Shown here: piece by piece, positions 62,710-64,000 of the stretch | Numbering within the stretch: the stretch's first letter is position 1 | How the letters are laid out: every line of letters starts with the position of its first letter | Assembly: GCA_963824595.1 (NCBI GenBank) | Contig: CAWGPY010000002.1 | Span: forward strand, 186,001-250,000 | Direction: 5' to 3' | DNA: 64,000 nucleotides | DNA from: Cybelea sp963824595 | Lineage (GTDB): Bacteria > Vulcanimicrobiota > Vulcanimicrobiia > Vulcanimicrobiales > Vulcanimicrobiaceae | Translations under genes and position numbers: made by a program | The notes under the pieces: generated by a model | Database searches by the model: none | Seen by the model: the letters and a program-made list of their open reading frames with translations, nothing else | What the model was told of the DNA's origin: nothing

Positions 62710-64000
62710 ATGTGGTTGACCCGCTTCGCGATTAGCCGGCCCGTGATCACCGCCATGGTGTTCATCGCGCTCGCGATCTTCGGCACAATCTCGTTCTACA
62801 AAATCGGGCGCAGCAACAATCCGCCGGGCACCGATTTTCCGATCGTCGTAGTCTACTCGGCCTATCCGGGCGCCTCTCCTCAGGAGATGGAGCGTCTGAT
62901 CGTCAAGCCGATCGAAGACCAGCTCGACTCGATCGACAACCTCGATCAACTGAGCGCGACCGCACAAGAAGGCGTCGCGACCGTCATCGTGCAGTTCAAG
63001 CTCGGCACGAACCTGGATCTCGCGGCGATCAACGTGCAGAGCGCGGTCGACACGGCGCGCGTCTATTTGCCGGCCGACCTCGACCCGCCCACCGTCGACA
63101 AAAACGGCGCCTCGCAGCCCTTGCTCGACGTCGCGGTCAGCTCGAAGACCTTGTCGCCGACGCAGCTGGCGGACTTCGTCAACAACAGGCTCCAGCCGAT
63201 TCTCAAAGGCATCCCCAACATCCAGTCGGTCAGCGTCTACGGCGCGGCCCAACGCGAGTTCCACGTCGAGCCGATTCCGGCTCGCCTGGTGGGAGCCAAC
63301 GCGACCCTGGGCGACGTGTTCGCAGCCGTGGCCGCCAACAACGCCAACCTTCCCGGCGGCATCCTGCGCCAGCGCACCCAGGACACCAGCGTTTCGGTCC
63401 ACGCGGAGATCAATTCGGCGCAGGACCTGCTCGGGATTCCGATGGTCGTGCCGGGCAGCTCGGACAAGAACATGCGAATCGGCGACGTCGCCTACGCGTT
63501 CGACAGCCACGTGGAGCCGACGTCCATCTCGCATTACAACGGCCAGCCGCGGATCTACGTCGAGCTCGACCGGAACATCAACGCCGACGAGATCACGTCC
63601 ACTAAGGTCGCGCGCGAACAGCTCAAGAAGATCGCGGCGCAGTTCCCCGAGCTGACGTTCAACGAGATCGACGCGCCGGCGGACTACACGCAGAAGTCGC
63701 TGAACGGCGTCTGGCAGTCGCTCATCGAGGGCATCGTCCTCACGATGCTCGTGATGCTGCTCTTCCTGCACGCGTGGCGCAACGCCATCGTCATCATGAT
63801 CGCCATCCCCAGCTCGATTCTGGCGACGTTCGTGCTGATGAAGTCGTTCGGCTTCCATCTCGACACGATGTCGCTGATGGGGCTTTCGCTGATCATCGGC
63901 ATTTTGGTCGACGACTCCATCGTCGTTTTGGAGAACATTACGCGCCATCGCGACCTCGGCGAAGATCCGATTGACGCCGCAATCAACGGGCGCAGCGAGA
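62710..64000 (+). CDS. RND efflux pump inner-membrane subunit (AcrB/MexB-like), 5' part
   Basis: The gene starts at ATG 62710 (M-W-L-T-R-F-A-I-S-R-P-V) and runs off the window end, 430 codons shown. TM1 is followed by the porter domain with Y-P-G-A-S-P-Q-E-M-E (about 57-66) and the coupling region Q-S-A-V-D-T-A. TM2-TM4 come near residues 340-430, including V-D-D-S-I-V-V with the paired proton-relay aspartates. It is an H+-driven multidrug or metal exporter of the HAE1/AcrB kind; the rest of the gene, and any adaptor or outer-membrane partner beyond 64000, are not visible. Confidence 0.93.
   Translation, partial: MWLTRFAISRPVITAMVFIALAIFGTISFYKIGRSNNPPGTDFPIVVVYSAYPGASPQEMERLIVKPIEDQLDSIDNLDQLSATAQEGVATVIVQFKLGTNLDLAAINVQSAVDTARVYLPADLDPPTVDKNGASQPLLDVAVSSKTLSPTQLADFVNNRLQPILKGIPNIQSVSVYGAAQREFHVEPIPARLVGANATLGDVFAAVAANNANLPGGILRQRTQDTSVSVHAEINSAQDLLGIPMVVPGSSDKNMRIGDVAYAFDSHVEPTSISHYNGQPRIYVELDRNINADEITSTKVAREQLKKIAAQFPELTFNEIDAPADYTQKSLNGVWQSLIEGIVLTMLVMLLFLHAWRNAIVIMIAIPSSILATFVLMKSFGFHLDTMSLMGLSLIIGILVDDSIVVLENITRHRDLGEDPIDAAINGRSE

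Overview
The window is 64 kb of GC-rich, densely packed chromosomal DNA from a diderm bacterium. Evidence for an outer membrane is indirect but consistent: a family-9 (heptosyltransferase-type) glycosyltransferase, a porin-like outer-membrane protein, an RND efflux pump and many lipobox proteins. Tandem-repeat GloVer-type lipoproteins, propeller-like lipoproteins, STAND (NB-ARC/TPR) regulators and frequent GTG/TTG starts suggest an uncultured soil-type lineage. Candidatus Eremiobacterota/Vulcanimicrobiota (WPS-2) is my best guess; this is inference, since no rRNA gene is present. No transposase, integrase, phage gene or CRISPR array was seen.

Layout. 0-6 kb: a propeller-type lipoprotein, a formylglycine sulfatase next to a bile-acid/Na+ symporter-family transporter, and a DUF1254 protein. 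6-12 kb: a minus-strand set of small enzymes (F420/NADP-type oxidoreductase, DUF1801, GNAT), an MFS exporter and a porin-like protein. 12-27 kb is the accessory-looking part: a cyclase-NB-ARC-TPR protein, an XRE-NB-ARC-TPR regulator, two GloVer lipoproteins, a decayed SnoaL-like gene, an amino-acid permease, membrane proteins and a secreted protein with an HE-x-x-E type motif. 27-45 kb is core housekeeping: prfB (with its +1 programmed frameshift), a family-4 uracil-DNA glycosylase, rlmN, a glycyl-tRNA synthetase gene broken by one extra base, ppdK, an HD phosphohydrolase, dnaG and the primary sigma factor rpoD. A candidate PD-(D/E)XK nuclease lies among these genes.

45-50 kb: secreted proteins, a KGG stress protein, dtd, proline dehydrogenase coupled to an orphan molybdate/sulfate-type ABC permease, and an MntP-like pump behind a strongly structured leader that looks like a yybP-ykoY manganese riboswitch. 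50-56 kb: a P-loop ATPase, a MutS-family ATPase and a 3-keto-5-aminohexanoate cleavage-type enzyme, which together resemble the KamB-KamC-Kce part of lysine fermentation, followed by two dipeptide-type ABC permeases and tRNA-Leu(GAG). 56-59.7 kb: small cupin, SnoaL, membrane and secreted proteins and a MarR regulator.

59.7-62.1 kb is a tight organoarsenical resistance operon, arsR-arsI-arsN1-aquaporin-arsC. Every junction overlaps or abuts, and it is driven from a consensus promoter inside a 13-bp inverted repeat. The window ends in the 5' part of an RND pump gene. The most useful points for follow-up are the arsenic operon and its leaderless promoter, the glyS frameshift, the mntP leader, the Kam/Kce cluster, the candidate restriction nuclease and the two neighbouring STAND proteins.
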